From Dipteronia dyeriana (lineage: Eukaryota > Streptophyta > Magnoliopsida > Sapindales > Sapindaceae), in assembly GCA_032871835.1 (NCBI GenBank), contig CM065297.1:87255052-87319051 (forward strand): 64,000 nucleotides of DNA. Reading direction: 5' to 3'. The stretch's first letter is position 1. Every line of letters begins with the position of its first letter. The position numbers and the translations under genes were made by a program. The notes under the pieces are model-generated. The model was given only the letters and a program-made list of their open reading frames with translations, had not been told where the DNA came from and searched no databases. Positions 1-11,019 of this stretch are shown piece after piece.

Positions 1-570
1 TTTGAGAACAAAAGAGAGAGAATTTCATAAATCTAACATCATATTTGGATTCATAATATGAAAATTAGGGGGGAGAGGCCCCCTATTTATACAAAATACG
101 GATGAAAATTTACCATCGGATGAATTTAGAATGGAACGTCCAGATTTCGCCATGTCATCAGTGAACAGTGACAGTGAACAGTAACTCATCCGTGAAGTGA
201 ATAGTGAACAGTAATGCATCCGTGAGTGAACAGTGAAAGTCAACTGTGAACAGTGAAAGTCAACTGTGAACAGTGAAAGTCAACTGTGAACAGTGAATAG
301 TTAAAATTATGAAAATACCCTTCGTGGTCTTCCTAAGGTTTTTTAACGTTCTAAACTTGAAAACGATGTTTGTTTTGCCATCCGACTTCTCCATGATTCT
401 GAATTGATCGAATTACATCTGAAATACAAAGAAAAATACACTGATTACTACACAACACATTTATTTAAGTGAACAAACGAAATTATGTCTAAATTAGGGA
501 ATTAATCATATTGGAAATGTAAAATGATGATATTATCCCTTAGTAAACATACACTTTTCAGTGTTAATCA
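1..570 (-). repeat. 3' LTR (partial, cut by window edge)
   Basis: This matches 7785-8359 almost base for base and ends in the LTR terminus TGTTAATCA at 570, reading TGATTAACA as the minus-strand start. It includes three perfect copies of a 20-bp unit at 226-285 (GTGAACAGTGAAAGTCAACT) plus a partial fourth copy. The rest of this LTR lies left of the window. Confidence 0.9.
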
Positions 571-585
571 CACCCCCCCAACCAG
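571..585 (-). other. Polypurine tract of the Athila-like element
   Basis: On the minus strand a G-rich run (GGTTGGGGGGGTG) abuts the LTR start TGATTAACA. Its position directly before the 3' LTR is that of a plus-strand primer. A second similar G-rich tract lies at about 1620-1634 inside the 3' region. Confidence 0.75.
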
Positions 586-2743
586 CTTATTGCTAGTCCC
601 TAGCAATTAAAGCGAAAACAGTAAAAACTCAAATTCAAATCTCTAAACTACCAAATAGACAAATTTCTCATACCTCTTTTCTCACCCTTTGACCACCAGT
701 CATCAATTGTGTTATCAATCAAACTTTCTTATGCTTAATAAAGATCAATACAATAACTATGAGATTCAATTGAAATCAAACAACATTTTCATTCCAAAAT
801 CTCATCAGGGCTTCTTCCTTAGGCAATAGTTTTATTTTTTCTTCTTTTTTTTTTAATAAAACAAAATTGGAAACAACATTTCATCTTTAATCCATGTAGC
901 GAACTTTAGGCCAATGACTCACAAACAAGTTGGCTTTAGGGCATTAAGTGTTAAAACACTCTTACAGGCTTAATTACTCGGATTACAGATGTTTTTTTTT
1001 AGTACAATTCCCTTAAGCTTTCTCTTTAACCCGTGTAACGAGCTTTGGGTCAATGACTCTCAAACCAGTTGGTCTTAGGGCATTAGGTGTTGAAGAACCC
1101 CTCGGACTTAATTGCTCGAGTTAAAGAGGCTACGAAATTGCACTTTATTCTTATCCAGACTCCACCGTTTTACGTGAACACTATATGCTTACTGAGGCAT
1201 GAGACCTGGCTACTAAGTAAGAGTTTTGGTCACAACACACAAAATTATTATTATTATTATTATTATTACTAAATATATTTTTAAACAAGACCACTTCCTT
1301 CTGTTGTTACCCTTGAATGATGTTTCAGAACTAAATATCGTAAAATCCCAACTTACTGCACATAATCACATGTCAATGTGCATGTGTGTCTAGAATAGTT
1401 TGAAAAATTTCTCAAGATGACTTAATGAACAAAAGGATTAGTCAATGATATTACAATGGAGAGTTTATAAATTTGAATAGTCAGAAGATAGGGAAAATGC
1501 ATCAGAACTACAAAGATTCGTCTCAGAAGTATCTAAAAGATCTCCTTACTTGGCCATCTTTACAAAAAAATGGTCAGAAGTTAGTTTTTTTTTTTAAACA
1601 AAAGTTATTGAATCAACTATCCCCTCCCCCCAACCAGAACGAGACATTGTCCCCAATGTCATTAGAAAGAGGAAAGGTTTAGAAGATATCACCTGAACAA
1701 CTTGAAAGACAACAAAATCCTGCAAAACAACAAAAGAAATACAAAATATAGAAAAATAAAATGCTTAAAAACCATGGGACAATCACAAACTGAGATTCAG
1801 ATCAATTATGCATTACTTGTTCTCTTCAAAAATCATAAGTAAATAACAATAATTACACAGACATAAAATGGAGAAGGAAAAAGATAATAAAAACAAAAGG
1901 ATTTTTACTGGTAGATGTGATTGTGGCTCACATCTTCCTCTGGTTTTACTTCCAGAAATGGCTTCAACGCCCTCTATAGGTCAGGGATATGCTTCCCATC
2001 CAATTTTCTTATAAATTGGCAAACAGGGTCTTTTAAAGTCAGATTCCCAAGACTATATTGTGCATGTTCTTTTTGAAATTGTCGTCATAATCGGTCAATT
2101 GCCATTTGCACATATCCACTAAGATGTGCATCAAGAGTCGTTAGGATATTATCCTATGACTCTCTACGCAAACCATGCCTATTGAATAAAATTTTATCTT
2201 CCCGATTATTAGACACCATTCCTAAAGAACGACAACATGTGTTGCAAGTTGTACGTGCACATTTGTGACAAGTAACCTCTAACTTCTTAGCTCTTCTTTT
2301 TTTTGCAAGGTTACTTCTTCCAAAACCAGGCATGTAAGATATAAATGAATCAGCAGACTCACCTGCTAGACATACCTTAGCTTCGATCAACCAGCGAATT
2401 TCAACAGGAATGTTGTTTATCATCAGTAAGCGTAATCTTTCGAAAAGTGCTTTGTAAATCTTTTTCGGACCATTTTGGGGCAACGATGGAAAATGTTTTC
2501 ACATGTTTGTAAAAATTTCATTCATGCCTTGTTTTGGGGATCAGTTATTTGGGAAATTGAATTAAACTGACTGGAATTATCACGGAGTACCGTTATTCGC
2601 CACTTAACCGAAGTTATATAGCAAAACACACCAAGCAAAAATTGAACCTATAAATTAATCCTGCAAAAATTCAAAACATAAAAACAAACAAAAACAAAAA
2701 TAATAATTGCAAACACAAATAAAGTCAAAAGCAAAAGATTTGT
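586..2743. other. 3' non-coding region of the Athila-like element
   Basis: This stretch between integrase and the polypurine tract has no recognisable domain. It holds an ATT microsatellite (1243-1269), a short imperfect repeat of a roughly 120-bp block (compare 880-1010 with 1020-1125, both with the same CAATGACTC core), and a second G-rich tract on the minus strand near 1620. Athila-type elements normally carry a long 3' region of this kind, sometimes with an extra ORF. Confidence 0.6.
2154..2483 (-). CDS. Unrecognised Cys-rich ORF downstream of pol (109 aa)
   Basis: This open frame lies downstream of integrase on the element's sense strand, the place where Athila elements carry an extra or env-like ORF. 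I do not recognise the protein. It is basic, with a cysteine cluster near residues 70-85 of the pattern C-x2-C-x4-C-x2-C-C that could bind zinc. No signal peptide or membrane segment is visible. It may be a remnant of a longer ORF or a chance frame; nothing else supports translation. Confidence 0.3.
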   Translation of the reverse strand: MPQNGPKKIYKALFERLRLLMINNIPVEIRWLIEAKVCLAGESADSFISYMPGFGRSNLAKKRRAKKLEVTCHKCARTTCNTCCRSLGMVSNNREDKILFNRHGLRRES

Positions 2744-3270
2744 TTACTCACCTTTGTAACAAGGGTCAAAAAGGACGGCAGAGTCTTTTTGAAAATTTGT
2801 ATTTTCTAAGAATGGTTTCACACGTTGTCCTTTTACTTTAAACACATTACCATTCCTAGGATTCTCAATGTCAAGGGTACCATATGGATACACGTGTTTC
2901 ACAACAAATGGACCACTCCATTTTGATTTCAATTTCCCAAGAAATAAATGAAGTCGAGAATTATAAAGCAAAACCTTTTGACCAACTTCAAATGATCTTC
3001 TTAAAATTCGTCTGTCATGAAAGGTTTTAGATTTCTCTTTAAGAATTTTTGCATTTTCATATGCATCATTTCTTAATTCTTCAAGTTCATTTATTTGCAA
3101 CTTGCGCAATTCACCAGCATCATTTATGTTAGAATTGAAAGCTTTAATGGCCCAATATGCTTTTTTCTCAAGTTCAACATGTAAGTGGCAAGATTTTCCA
3201 TAAACTAAACGATAAGGAGACATACCCAAAGATGTTTTGAATGCAGTGCGGTAAGCCTAAAGTGCATCAT
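2744..3270 (-). pseudogene. Integrase C-terminal part (Athila-like pol)
   Basis: This is the end of the pol frame, separated from the upstream integrase by an in-frame break at about 3230-3271. It begins with the part after the DDE core (a [13 protein letters not shown] motif). A helical linker rich in Glu and Lys follows, then a small beta-barrel-like C-terminal domain with a KWSGPFVV motif, typical of Ty3 integrase. It would bind DNA and place the strand-transfer core. The frame ends at 2744 with no sign of a chromodomain. Confidence 0.8.
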
Positions 3271-5130
3271 TTAGTGTAAGAGACCAATCTTTTCGATTAG
3301 GGTTAACCATTTTTGCAAGATATGTTTTATCTCCTTATTTGCTAACTCAACTTGACCACTTGTTTGAGGGTGGTATAGTGTGGCAATTTTATGTGTGACT
3401 CCATATTTCTTCATTAAAGACTCAAAATGTTTGTTACAAAAGTGTTTGCCTCCATCACTGATAATGACTCGAGGGATTCCAAATCGACTCAAAAGATTTT
3501 CCTTTAAAAACTTAATCACTGTTTTGTGGTCATTATTTCGACAAGGAATTGCCTCAACCCATTTTGACACATAATCAACGGTAACTAAAATGATCAAAAA
3601 TCCAAATGACGGTGAAAATGGACCCATAAAATCAATTCCCCAACAATCAAATATTTCAATGACAAGAATGGGGTTTAAAGGCATCATGTTTCGCTTGGAA
3701 ATGGATCCTAACTTTTGACATTTTTCATAGGTTTTACATAATGCATGTGCGACTTTAAACAATGTGGGCCAATAAAATCCATATTGTAAGATTTTTGCAG
3801 CCGTTTTCTTTAACGAAAAATGACCACCACATGCTTCAGAATGACAAAATTCAATGACACTACTTACCTCATTGTCTGGAATACACCGTCGAACAATTTG
3901 ACCAGGACAATACTTGAATAAGTACGGGTCATCCCAGTAAAAATGTTTTACCTCGGTCAAAAATTTCTTTCTGTCATTTGCATTCCAATCGAGTGGCATC
4001 ATTCCTGTTGCAAGATAATTAACAATGTCAGCATACCAATGCAAAGTTGTGATAGAAAATAAAAGATCATCAGGAAAAGAATCATTGATGGATGTTTTTT
4101 CTTCTGGCTCGTCATCTTTCTGTTCCAATTCTTCAAAATCTGAAGCTTCTTCTTTGACAATCTGCAAACAATCATTAATATGTGAATGCATGCTTGACTC
4201 AGGTGAATTAATCAAACAAATTTCAGATGAGTTAAAAGAATCATTTTGAACATGATCTTCAACAATGCTTTCAATAATGTCTACATCTTCATCTTCATTT
4301 TCATCATCAAATGGTTCTTTAGACATGTTGAAAACATTAAGCTTAATTTCCATATTTCCAAAAGACATGCTCATTATTCCATTCTTGCAATTAATTAAGG
4401 CATTAGCAGTAGCTAAAAATGGTCGGCCCAATATGACAGGAATTGATTTGTACTCATTAACAACAGGTTGTGTTTCCAAGACAATAAAATCTACTGGGTA
4501 GATAAATTTATCGACTTGTACTAACACATCTTCCACTATTCCTTTTGGTATTTTAATTGACCTATCAGCAAGACAAAGTGTGGTTGAAGTCGGCTTTAAC
4601 TCACCAAGTTTAAGTTGCTGATAAAATGAGTATGAGAGCAAATTTACACTAGCACCTAGGTCAAGTAAAGCATGCTCAATTTTACAGTTACCAATTGTGC
4701 AGGAAATAGTGGGGCAGCCAAGATATTTATATTTCAAAATATTTTTATTAGAAAGAATAGAACTTACCTGTTCAGCCATAAAGGCTTTCTTTCTTACCTG
4801 ATGCTTCCTTTTCACAGTGCACAGATCCTTCAAAAATTTGGCATAGAAAGGTACCTGTTTGATTGAGTCCAACAAAGGGATATTCATCTTTACCTATTTG
4901 AAAATTTCAAAAATCTCTGGGGGATGCTTTGATTTCTGTGAATTTTTAAGAGCCTGAGGATATGGGAGTGTAGGTAGGGATTCAATTATTTCTTCGTCAA
5001 CAGTGGTTTCATCAACCCCTTTCATACCCTTGGAAAGTGACTCATCATCATTTTTACCATATTCAAGAATAGGTTTTTCGATGACCTTACCACTACGAAG
5101 AGTGATAATTGTTTGACTTGATCTGGGCAT
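3271..5130 (-). pseudogene. Protease joined to integrase, RT-RNase H deleted
   Basis: The N-terminal part has an ITLRSGKV-like motif and then one stop at about 4891 before the long frame 4887-3271. The frame first shows a retroviral-type aspartic protease, with LLDLGASVNLL as the active-site motif around residue 75 of the 538-aa ORF. An acidic spacer follows. It then runs straight into the segment that normally follows RNase H, and into integrase: an HHCC-type zinc finger, then the core with Asp in IDFMGPF, Asp in ISDGG and Glu in QTSGQVE. About 1.5-2 kb of reverse transcriptase and RNase H coding is missing, yet the frame stays open across the junction near residue 270. The copy would therefore depend on a relative for replication. 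Confidence 0.85.
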
Positions 5131-5618
5131 TGGTTATTATCATATGAACTTGGCTGACTCTTGGGATTTGGTTGTGGTTGAGATGAAAACTTACATTTTT
5201 CGTGTGTGGTGAGTGTATAAGCAATCTTTGCCAAAGTATCTTTAACATATGTCAAGGTTTGTGTAGTTTGGCTGTTAATGGATTCTTGCTTCTCAATGAA
5301 TGAGTGTAAAGTGTCGTCAAGGTTTTTCCTAGATGGTGGGACATAAGGCGCATAACCTTGAGGGTTTTGGAAATTCTGGTGTGTTTGTGGATGTGATGAA
5401 CCTGGTGGTTGTGAAGACTGGGCTTGATTGTTGTTCCTCTAACTAAAGTTTGGGTGATTTCTCCAACCAGGATTGTAGGTTTGTGAATATGGGTTGGAAT
5501 TTGGCTTGTTGATAGTGTGCAAAACATTGGCTTGTTCATTAAGGCAATCTTTTATGGCCGGAAAAGTTGGGCAACTATGAGTGAAATGATCATCAGAATC
5601 ACATACATGGCATGCAAT
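5022..5618 (-). pseudogene. Gag C-terminal zinc knuckle and spacer
   Basis: Directly after the in-frame stop that ends the capsid ORF, the same strand encodes a C-x2-C-x4-H-x4-C zinc knuckle (CHVCDSDDHFTHSC, about 5566-5607), which binds RNA in Gag. A Gln/Pro/Ser-rich spacer follows, broken by a stop near 5440 and by frame changes, and leads towards the protease region. Confidence 0.7.
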
Positions 5619-6535
5619 TTATTGTACAGATTTTACATGTTCACTCTTTTTATTTTCTAAAGCTTTAACTTTCCTAGCTAGGGAAGCAAATCTAGCTTGA
5701 AGGTCATGGTCTTCCCTAAGATTGTAAATGCCTCCACTAGATGGAGATGGTTGTGGTTTGCTCATGGACTCATAGAAACCAATGGTGTCCCAATTTTGAG
5801 CACTCTCGGTGATATGGTCAAGGTATTCAAGTGCTTCTTCAGGATTTTTGTCACTGAACTCTCCATTACACATCATTTCAATGGCTTGTCTACTTTGGGG
5901 TGTGAGTCCCTCATAGAAATGTGACACTATCCTCCATGTTTCAAAACCGTGATGTGGACAGGCATTTAACAACTCTTTTAACCTATCCCAACATTGGTAA
6001 AGTGTTTCCTCATGTTTTTGGGCAAACGAAGTGATTTGCCTCTTAATAGAGTTTGTTCTATGAGGTGGGAAAATTTTCCTTAAGAACTGTTGTTGCATAT
6101 CATTCCAAGTTTGGATTGATCTTGATCTAAAGTCTTGTAACCAAGTTTTAGCTTTATCTTTTAAGGAAAAAGGAAAAAACTTAAGCTTGATTATATCCAT
6201 GCTAACATTTTGGTCAATGCAAGTGTTACAAACTTCCTCAAACTCTCTAAGATGCAAATATGGGTTTTCAGATTCAAGACCGTGAAAATTGGGTAAAAGT
6301 TGAATGATTCCAGGTTTAAAATTAAAGTGTGTTGCATTTGGTGGGAAAGCTATGGATGAAGGTGCTCCAGTACGTGTGGGGTTCATGTAGTCTCTAAGAG
6401 TTCTAGGTGGATTTGGGTTAATGTGTTGGTCATGGTTAACATAAGAGGATGGTTGTGTTAAGACACGTTGTCAAGGTTGTCTAAAAGGTTCTCGGGTTGG
6501 TTTCCTGCTGGATGTCTAAGTGGGTTTTCAGCCAT
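5619..6535 (-). pseudogene. Gag capsid of the Athila-like element
   Basis: The likely original start is the ATG at 6535 (MAENPLRHPAG...), followed by a stop and frame shift near 6460. The well-preserved frame starts at 6386. It holds the retrotransposon gag capsid domain: a PNFHGLESENPYLHL motif near residue 35, a WLQDF motif near 80 and an FYEGL motif near 160. A coiled tail follows. Gag would form the cytoplasmic particle that packages element RNA. The ORF ends in a TAA just before the zinc knuckle, so Gag is broken in at least two places. Confidence 0.8.
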
Positions 6536-7068
6536 GTTGTTAGTGAATGTTGATGATTGTGATCTTCTAATTAATCTACCACTAGATGTTCGAGATCAAC
6601 GTCTCATGCAAATTTAATGAGGATTCATGGAGGTAAAATACACAAAAATGAAGAAAATGAAGAAAATAAAAGAAAAGGTGATAAAAATAACAAAATGCAA
6701 AATTCTAGGGGTGTAAATGCAAATACGCATAAGTGTTAAGGCAAAAGTACAAATAATTATAAATATAGGGAATAAAGTGAAAATGCGATAATTACAGAGA
6801 CTGATATGTAAAAAGGAAAAATAAAATGACCTATATGCAAATGCAAACTAGATCTAAGCAAAAATGCAAATAAAAAGTTAGAGGACTAAAATGCAAAAAT
6901 GTGATTAAAGATAACAAGTGCTTTTTTTTTTTAAAGGATGAAGTTTATGATTGAGATGAGTGATGCAAAATTAAATACAAAATAAGAACAAAGAAGATAG
7001 AAAAAAAATAGCAAAACTAAAATAAAATTAAAAAGAAATTACTTCTACAAAGAAAATGCGGACTTACC
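6536..7068. other. Leader between primer site and gag (Athila-like)
   Basis: This AT-rich untranslated leader is rich in AAAATG and ATGCAAA runs. I see no gene or RNA structure in it. Confidence 0.6.
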
Positions 7069-7086
7069 TCCCCGACAACGGCGCCA
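7069..7086 (-). other. Primer binding site, tRNA-Asp type
   Basis: The plus strand reads TCCCCGACAACGGCGCCA. This is the 3' end of plant tRNA-Asp (CCCCGGCAACGGCGCCA) with one G-to-A difference. It lies 6 bp from the LTR end at 7093, the position expected for priming of minus-strand DNA. Confidence 0.9.
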
Positions 7087-7355
7087 AAAACTTGACACGT
7101 CCTAAAGAAGTGGTCATACTCTCAAGTATAAGAGTGTCATAGTAACAAATTAACCGGTAAGACCGGATCGAACCACAGGGAGGTTGTTCACTTGTCCTTG
7201 TAGAATTAATTATCTAGATTAATTACTAAGCTTGTTATAAAATGAAAATCAATTAAAATTAATACTAGGGCTAAGGGATCCACTGTTGGTAATTCGAATA
7301 TGATCCAATTATTAATATTTAGTCCAGATTAATGGGATGGTATTCCACTCCACTG

Positions 7356-7650
7356 ACCACTCTCTAATAGATGTGGGTAAAAGTACTCAATGTGCTAGAC
7401 AATATCTGTATGTCTACAGTGAGTCAAAACTCCACAAAGATTAGAGGAGATAAACCACTCTCTGATAAATATGGGTAAAAGTACTTACTGTGCTAGACAA
7501 TATCTGTCTGTCTACAGTGAGTCAAAAACTCCATAAAGATCATAGGGGAGAAACCACTCTCTGGTAAATATGGGTAAAAGTACTCACTGTGCTAGAAAAT
7601 ATCTGTCTATCTACAGTGAGTCAAAAACTCCACAAAAATCAGAGGGGAGA
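7356..7650. repeat. Tandem repeat, three 98-99 bp units within LTR
   Basis: Units start with ACCACTCTCT at 7356, 7454 and 7553. Each contains GGGTAAAAGTACTCA-like and CTACAGTGAGTCAAAA-like segments. They lie near the 3' (U5-side) part of the LTR in element orientation. Confidence 0.85.
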
Positions 7651-8014
7651 AAGCATAAAAATAATAAAATTACCAAATTGGATCATATTTTCCATATCAA
7701 CAGTATCACATTTGGCCCTAACTATATAAAATTAGCCAGACATAATTTAACTAGAAAATAGATATTTTATTTAAACTGAGAATTTGAGAACAAAAGAGAG
7801 AGAATTTCACAAATCTAACATCATATTTGGATTCAGAATATGAAAATTAGGGGGGAGAGGCCCCCTATTTATACAAAATACGGATGAAAATTGACCATCG
7901 GATGAATTTAGAATAGAACGTCCAGATTTCGCCATGTCATCAGTGAACAATGACAGTGAACAGCAACTCATCCGTGAAGTGAATAATAAACAGTGAACAG
8001 TAACGCATCCGTGA

Positions 8015-8089
8015 ATGAACAGTGAAAGTCAACTGTGAACAGTGAAAGTCAACTGTGAACAGTGAAAGTCAACTGTGAACAGTGAATAG
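8015..8089. repeat. 20-bp tandem repeat in LTR U3 side
   Basis: There are three copies of GTGAACAGTGAAAGTCAACT (the first with one difference) plus a partial copy. They match the array at 226-300 in the other LTR. Confidence 0.85.
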
Positions 8090-8359
8090 TTAAAATTATG
8101 AAAATACCCTTCGTGGTCTTCCTAAGGTTTTTTAACGTTCTAAACTTGAAAACGATGTTTGTTTTGTCATCTGACTTCTCCATGATTCTGAATTGATCGA
8201 ATTACATCTAAAATACAAAGAAAAATACATTGATTACTGCACAACACATTTATTTAAGCGAAGGAACGAAATTATATCTAAATTGGGGAATTAATCATAT
8301 TAGAAATGTAAAATGATGATATTATCCCTTAGTAAACATACACTTTTCAGTGTTAATCA

Positions 8360-10289
8360 AAATCCAAGTCAGTAAAGTGTACTTTGGTGGGTTATGAAGA
8401 GGATGAATTTGGTTACAAGCTGTGGGATCACCAAAACCGTAAGATGATCTGAAGTAAAGACGTTTTCTTCAACTAAAGGGTCATGTACAATGAAAGGAAC
8501 ACACAGATGTCTGAGCCAGAAGAGCCAGAGTTTTTTTGACCGAATGATGTACAGGATAGAGAGATCATGGAACATATCAAATAGAATGATGAAGAGCAAG
8601 GTGTGTAGCCCCAAGTACAAGAACCAATCCCACCTAGAGATGTTCCAATAACACAGGTCCAGAATACATTGAGAAGATCAACTCGAACTCCTATACCAAA
8701 TAGGAAATACTTGCACTACATGTTACTGACAGATGCTGGAGAACCTAAGTTCTATGATGAAGCTTGTCAGTGGGAAGATGCGAGCAAGTGGGAGCTTGCA
8801 ATAAAGAATGAGATAGAGTCGTTGGCATCCAACCAAACTTGGGAGTTAGCCATGTTGTCTGAAGGAAAGAAAGCCCTACAAAATAAGTGGGTGTGTCGGA
8901 TCAAGGAGGAACATGACTGTTCCAAGAGATACAAGGCATGACTCGTAGTCAAAGGTTTCCAACAAATTGAAGGTATCGACTACTCTGAAATTTTTTCTCC
9001 TGTTGTTAAACTAACTACGATCCGGTTAGTGTTAAGTATTGTCGCAGCAAAAGGGTTATATCTGGAGTAGTTAGATGTGAAGACTGCCTTTCTTCATGGA
9101 GATTTGGAGGAAGAGATATACATGAAGCAATCAGAGGGGTTTGCGGAAGATGGCAAGGAAGAGTTGGTATGCAAGTTGACTAAGAGCTTGTATGGTTTAA
9201 AACAAGCTCCCCGACAGTGGTACAAGAAGTTCGATGGGTTCATGCAAAGGAATGGCTACTTGAGATGCAATGCGGACCACTGCTACTACTTCAAAAAGGT
9301 TAAGTCCAGCTTTATAATATTGTTACTATATGTTGATGACCTGTTAGTAGCTGGTGCAGATTTAGAAGAGATAAATAATTTGAATAAGCAACTTTCGAGT
9401 GAATTCAAGATGAAGGATTTGGGTCCAGCAAAGTAAATTCTTAGAATGAGGATTAGCATAAACGAACAGAAAGGTACATTGAAGCTTTCACAAGCAGAGT
9501 ACGTTTGGAAAGTGTTACAGAGATTCAGCATGGGAAATGCTAAACTAGTAAGAACACCTTTAGCTAGTCACTTCAAGTGTCTAAGGATCAGAGTCCGAAG
9601 ACGGAAGAAGAGAATGACTTCATGGCTAGAGTTCCTTACGCTTCAGCCATTAGAAGTCTAATGTATGCCATGACTTGCACAAGACCTGACATTTCCCAAG
9701 CAGTGGGAGTTGTGAGCCGCTACATGTCCAATCCAGGTAAGCCTCACTGGGAGGTCGTGAAATGGATCCTAGATACCTACAGGGTATGATAGAGAAGTGT
9801 TTAACCTTCAAGAGAGATGAACTCAAGCTGGAAGGATATGTGGATTCAGATTTTACCGGAGAAGTGGATCATAGAAGAAATACCACCGGATATGTGTTTA
9901 CAATGGCGGATACTGCAGTTAGTTGGGTTTCTCAGTTGCAGAAGATAGTGACAATATCTACAACTAAAGCAGAGTATGTGGCTGTTACAGAAGCTAGCAA
10001 AAAGCTTATATGGTTACAAGGGTTGTTAGCAAAGTTGGGATTCGATCAGGTGATGAATGTGTTGCACAGTGACAGTCAAAGTGCAATACACTTGGCCAAG
10101 AATTCAGTGTTCCATTCTAGGACCAAGCATATACATCTGCGCTACCACTTCATTCGATCGTTAATTGAAGAAGGGGTGTTGAAGCTAGTGAAGATTGCAG
10201 AAACTAAGAATCCGGCTGACATGTTAACCAAGTCAATCACTACTGAAAAAATGGAGTTGTGCGCAACTTCAGTTGGTCTTCAAGAGTAA
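8360..10289 (+). pseudogene. Copia pol fragment (integrase end, RT, RNase H)
   Basis: Reading starts abruptly at the gypsy boundary in integrase C-terminal sequence (CTLVGYEEDEFGYKLWD). It continues into Ty1/copia reverse transcriptase: KWVCRIKEE, then LDVKTAFLHGDL, GLKQAPRQWYKKFD and the catalytic YVDD at 9329-9340. The connection and RNase H follow (VDSDFTGEVDHRRNTTGYVF, AEYVAVTEA, SRTKHIHLRYHF). The frame is broken by stops at 8450, 8474, 8939, 9068 and 9434, and by frameshifts near 9590 and 9770. Most of the stops fit C-to-T changes of Arg or Gln codons. The 5' half of the element lies beyond the left window edge because the gypsy element split it. Confidence 0.9.
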
Positions 10290-10383
10290 AGACCTGGGGA
10301 ATGAGCGCACCGTTATTTATCCACTAAAGTCATCAAGGAAGGATGGAGAACGCCTATTGAGTTTCAGTCTTCAAGTGGGAGAT
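10290..10383 (+). other. Copia 3' untranslated end with polypurine tract
   Basis: The RNase H frame ends at 10289. About 95 bp follow and end in AAGTGGGAGAT, the usual plant copia polypurine tract, directly before the LTR start TGTTGGG at 10384. Confidence 0.8.
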
Positions 10384-11019
10384 TGTTGGGTTATGTGAAG
10401 CCAGAAACAGGTGAAGAAAACAATTCTAACAGGTGGCGCGACGGCGACGGCGACCGCGTCGGAGGTAATGACCCAGACCGCGGCACACACAACGAAGAAT
10501 CACAGAGGAGACATGATGTGCGTATCGTGGCGCAGACAAGGTGTACACACCGTGGTCTGTGGAGCGGAGTTTCACAGACATGTTACGCGTTGTGAACCGC
10601 GGCACAGGCATGTGCCCACACAACGGTCCAGTCCGCGGTAGAGACGGGTTTCGCGAGAAATAGAAAATCCTGCGTGCACAAGTAAATGGAATAGGAAATA
10701 GATTCCAATTGGGACTTTGACTAACCCTAGTGCTGACATATAAATACCACCATTAATTGTACTTAAAAGAGAGAGAAGAATAGAGCAGAAAAATAAGCAC
10801 ATAGTGTGTGAGAAAAATTGCTAGAGAGAGAAAGCAATTGTAGAGAGACTGAAAGAGAGACAGAGATTGTAATCAACTCTGAGATATAGTATATTAAGTG
10901 CGGTGTGCTCCGTGGACGTAGACAAATTACTGAACCACGTAAAATCTTTTGTGTCTTCTTTTATTATTGCTTTCTATTTGTGTTTAGATTTGTGTGATTG
11001 TAATTTCTTCTCGACAACA
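10384..11019 (+). repeat. 3' LTR of the copia element (636 bp)
   Basis: It begins TGTTGGG right after the polypurine tract and ends GACAACA at 11019. The U3 part at 10430-10640 is strikingly GC-rich, with several CCGCGG-type palindromes. A TATA box (TATAAATA) lies at 10739-10746. No partner LTR is in the window, so the left end rests on the polypurine tract and the right end on the CA terminus. Confidence 0.8.
10739..10746 (+). promoter_or_regulatory. TATA box of copia LTR promoter
   Basis: TATAAATA lies between the GC-rich U3 block and a purine-rich GAGAGA leader, as expected for the LTR promoter. The transcription start would lie about 30 bp downstream. Confidence 0.55.

Larger units (their letters stand above)
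1..8359 (-). mobile_element. Athila-like Ty3/gypsy LTR retrotransposon lacking RT-RNase H
   Basis: Read on the minus strand the order is 5' LTR (8359 to 7093), primer binding site, gag, zinc knuckle, protease, integrase, a long 3' non-coding part, polypurine tract and 3' LTR (570 to beyond the window edge). The two LTR copies share long near-identical blocks, for example 1-570 with 7785-8359. The primer site matches the 3' end of plant tRNA-Asp, as in Athila and related chromovirus-unlike Ty3 elements. The coding part lacks any reverse transcriptase or RNase H, so the copy is non-autonomous. The right edge cuts into a copia pol reading frame, showing insertion into that element. The Athila-like placement rests on primer type, protein resemblance and the long 3' region; it is an inference. 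Confidence 0.85.
7093..8359 (-). repeat. 5' LTR of the Athila-like element (1,267 bp)
   Basis: Bounded by TGACACGTCC at 7093 and TGTTAATCA at 8359, it starts with TG and ends with CA on either strand. It carries two internal tandem arrays: three units of 98-99 bp (7356-7650) and three 20-bp units (8015-8074). The inner edge faces the tRNA-Asp primer site; the outer edge faces interrupted copia pol sequence. Confidence 0.9.
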
